Assembly: GCA_003194525.1 (NCBI GenBank)
Contig: NBIV01000072.1
Location: 62,001-126,000 of the forward strand
Origin: Gracilariopsis chorda
Lineage: Eukaryota; Rhodophyta; Florideophyceae; Gracilariales; Gracilariaceae
Direction of reading: 5' to 3'
Length of the DNA: 64,000 bases
The translations under genes were made by a program, and so were the position numbers. Each line of letters starts with the position of its first letter. Position 1 is the stretch's first letter. The notes beneath the pieces were generated by a model. It saw nothing but the letters and a program-made list of their open reading frames with translations, was not told where the DNA came from and did no database searches. This document shows, piece by piece, positions 62,025-64,000 of this stretch.

Positions 62025-64000
62025 ATGCCAACTGCGACAAGACAAGCAGGGTCTGGTGCGCGAACGCGCGATGACAACGCTACCGTCAAGCAGACCATCG
62101 TTGAGACAGTCGAGGCACCTCGGCTAGAAGACATCGCGACCGCGAACTTCGTCCAGTTCAAGGAAGCGAGGGAGATCTATGAGCGTCGTGTCGCCGAGAA
62201 GAACGAAGAGCAATCTGTTCAGATTCCGCTCACAAGCTACCGCAACTCGATCGACAAGTCAATCTTGGAGCTGCTGGTGTTAGCCAACTGGGTGTCGGCC
62301 GACACAGTGGAGGATATCACCGAGGAGGACCTGCGGCAGTGCGTCGAAGAGCGCGCACGCGTGGATCCCGCCGACTACGATCTGGCCCGTATCGAGAGAG
62401 AGCTGCAAGATGTGAAGCTGGCGAACGCCGACAAGACCGCTAACCTCCAGCGGCAGGTGTGGCGCCTTTGCTTACAGTACAATGAGAAGCTCCGTCACTG
62501 TGGCTACGACGATTTTGTCAAGCGGCAACCGAAGTTGGCCGTTCGGCATATCATGAAACGCATCACTCATGCCGATCTGCGGACCCGCATGATGCTAACG
62601 CTCCGACTGCGCAAGGACGAGTTGGAGAAGGACTTCGGCAAGTTCATGCGAGAACTCGCGGAGGAAGCCAAGGTCATCGATCGACACGAGTCGGCCAAGG
62701 GCTACAGGGCTGAGCAGTCCGACTCCGATCGAGATGATGTGTACGGTGGGGGGTCTGGCAGTGCCAGCACCCACCGCAAGAAGCGCCGGGGGCGGAATCG
62801 CACGCCCGGGCGCGAAAAAGAGGACAAATCGAGATCAGGACAGAGTGACGGTGAGAAAGCGGCTACCGGTGGGTCCCAGCAGGGCAGCCGGAAGCGCCCG
62901 GCAGAACTGCCGTTGTGTCTGCTGCCGCGCTGTGGTAAGCGGCACTACATCCGTAACTGCAACCTGGCCTCGGATGAAGAGAAGACGAAGTATCTCGCAG
63001 AGTACTTCGACAAGCGCCGCAAGAGTGAAGGTGGGAGTTCGTCGGGTAAGAAGATCGGTGCGATCTCGGGCGCCGATGACCGGGACGACAATTCATCGCT
63101 GTTCAGCGCTTCGTTTTGCAACGGCGCTGTGGAGAGCACCTTGCTCGCCGATCAAGGCTCGGACACGAACGTGATCTCATCTGCCTTGCTCAAGGCTATC
63201 ATGAAGGCGGATCCGAATGTAAGGGTTGAGAAGCTCAAGGAAGTCATGCTGTTTGGCAACGCGGCGACGTCCGTCCCCCCGATTCGCTGTAGTCGATCGA
63301 CACAATCGGATATCGAGTTGAGGATAAGGCATGGAGAGAAGCTCCTGCTGCGTCGGGTGCGTTGGCTAGTCAGTGATGATGAGCTGGCTCATGCTTACAT
63401 CGGCCGACATTTGTTGGCTGCTTTGGGGTTGGACAACCGTGTCATGCTGGCAGCTGCCCGTGACCGCCTGGGTGGTAGCGTCGATGTACCTGGCCTGTTG
63501 CAGGCCAGGGGACAGAACGACGACCCCAGTGCGGGTGGTGCCACCTCAATAGGGAGCATGCTCCGCGAACGAGGGTTCGATTGGGGCAGTGCTTTTCATC
63601 GAGAGGGCGGAGAAGGAGGAGGCGACCGCCTGGAAGATAGCGACGTGTACGTCGATCTCGGCGATGATCCCCCTGAGGCTCTCGACGCAGCGCTCGACAA
63701 GATGCTCGAACGAGCGCAATCAAATGGCCTGAGCCCCACAGGAGTGGGGAGGCTCTCCACGATGATGAAGGAGTACCGTTCGGTTTTTCGGCTCCGGCTG
63801 GGAAAATCCCCACCAGCTGACGTCGAGCCGATGAGGGTACGCCTGGAACCAGGCAAGCGGTCGGTTAGAGTGAAGGCACGACGCTACTCGCCGGACCAGC
63901 GCCTGTTCTTGGACAAGTACGTGGACGCGCTGCGAGAGATGGGCTTCGTGGAAGACATGCCCTCAGCTGCGTGGCAAGCGGCACCGCTGCTGGTCCCCAA
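62025..64000 (+). CDS. Gag-protease-RT polyprotein of element F, partial
   Basis: The ATG at 62025 opens a frame of 658 codons without a stop to the window end. Residues 1-230 are helical, charged Gag (RRVAEKNEEQSVQIPLTSYR, FGKFMRELAEEAKVI). Residues 235-295 are basic and low-complexity. A zinc motif CX4CX3HX4C lies at residues 298-312 (CLLPRCGKRHYIRNC). The protease active site is at about 376-385, DQGSDTNVIS, with D-Q-G in place of D-T/S-G. RT begins after about residue 595 (MRVRLEPGKRSVRVKARRYS). It is the only retroelement polyprotein in the window without any nonsense codon so far, so F may be young. Confidence 0.9.
   Translation, partial: MPTATRQAGSGARTRDDNATVKQTIVETVEAPRLEDIATANFVQFKEAREIYERRVAEKNEEQSVQIPLTSYRNSIDKSILELLVLANWVSADTVEDITEEDLRQCVEERARVDPADYDLARIERELQDVKLANADKTANLQRQVWRLCLQYNEKLRHCGYDDFVKRQPKLAVRHIMKRITHADLRTRMMLTLRLRKDELEKDFGKFMRELAEEAKVIDRHESAKGYRAEQSDSDRDDVYGGGSGSASTHRKKRRGRNRTPGREKEDKSRSGQSDGEKAATGGSQQGSRKRPAELPLCLLPRCGKRHYIRNCNLASDEEKTKYLAEYFDKRRKSEGGSSSGKKIGAISGADDRDDNSSLFSASFCNGAVESTLLADQGSDTNVISSALLKAIMKADPNVRVEKLKEVMLFGNAATSVPPIRCSRSTQSDIELRIRHGEKLLLRRVRWLVSDDELAHAYIGRHLLAALGLDNRVMLAAARDRLGGSVDVPGLLQARGQNDDPSAGGATSIGSMLRERGFDWGSAFHREGGEGGGDRLEDSDVYVDLGDDPPEALDAALDKMLERAQSNGLSPTGVGRLSTMMKEYRSVFRLRLGKSPPADVEPMRVRLEPGKRSVRVKARRYSPDQRLFLDKYVDALREMGFVEDMPSAAWQAAPLLVP

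Larger units (their letters stand above)
61625..64000 (+). mobile_element. Ty3/gypsy element F, 5' part, runs off the window
   Basis: It begins TGTGACGC exactly where the duplicated flank stops matching. A GC-rich leader is followed by a long Gag-Pol frame from 62025. Codon use and GC content differ clearly from A and B. The type of Gag zinc motif and protease groups it with element H. Confidence 0.88.

Overview
This is a retrotransposon-dominated stretch of a eukaryotic nuclear genome. I see no bacterial operons, CRISPR array or rRNA. The retroelements include Ty3/gypsy Pol types with CX4CXnHX4C Gag fingers, and there is a Harbinger element carrying both a transposase and a Myb-like gene. 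These remind me of oomycetes, though a red alga or a fungus is not excluded; I cannot fix the taxon without searches. Only two genes look like ordinary intact host genes: a secreted protein that may be a glycoside hydrolase (30827-32206, minus) and a six-finger C2H2 protein (34539-35369, plus).

Layout. Positions 1-3113 hold a truncated Ty3/gypsy element (A-left) with its 5' LTR, followed by 1.24 kb of flank. The same end of an element and the same flank recur at 58144-61624, so this is a duplication. Positions 4702-9359 hold a complete but decayed Ty1/copia element with 5-bp target-site duplications (TSDs). Positions 10861-17087 hold two facing retroelement relics. A 1,063-bp LTR-like element lies at 17864-18926. 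A full-length oomycete-type gypsy relic (H) lies at 19605-24873, flanked by two 137-bp direct repeats that abut its LTRs. A degenerate G/T-rich minisatellite follows, then about 8 kb of mostly unrecognised DNA around the secreted-protein gene.

The centrepiece is a four-level nest at 36153-60384. Gypsy element A contains a Harbinger DNA transposon (36860-39311), a hAT transposase fragment and gypsy element B (42195-58143). B contains an LTR-like element C (42858-53838). C contains chromovirus E (43245-53158). The TSDs are readable: GCACT/GCTCT for A, ACT for Harbinger, ATGGC for B, GAAGC for C and CTTTC for E. An empty homologue of C at 17864 (TSD ACTAT) confirms the E insertion site to the base.

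The most unusual signal is in E. Its LTRs, gag, pol and linker are studded with short GC-capped perfect hairpins, often one per 20-40 bp, running through conserved reverse-transcriptase codons. Elements A, B and C around it do not show this. The window ends in another gypsy element (F, from 61625) whose Gag-Pol frame is open to the edge.
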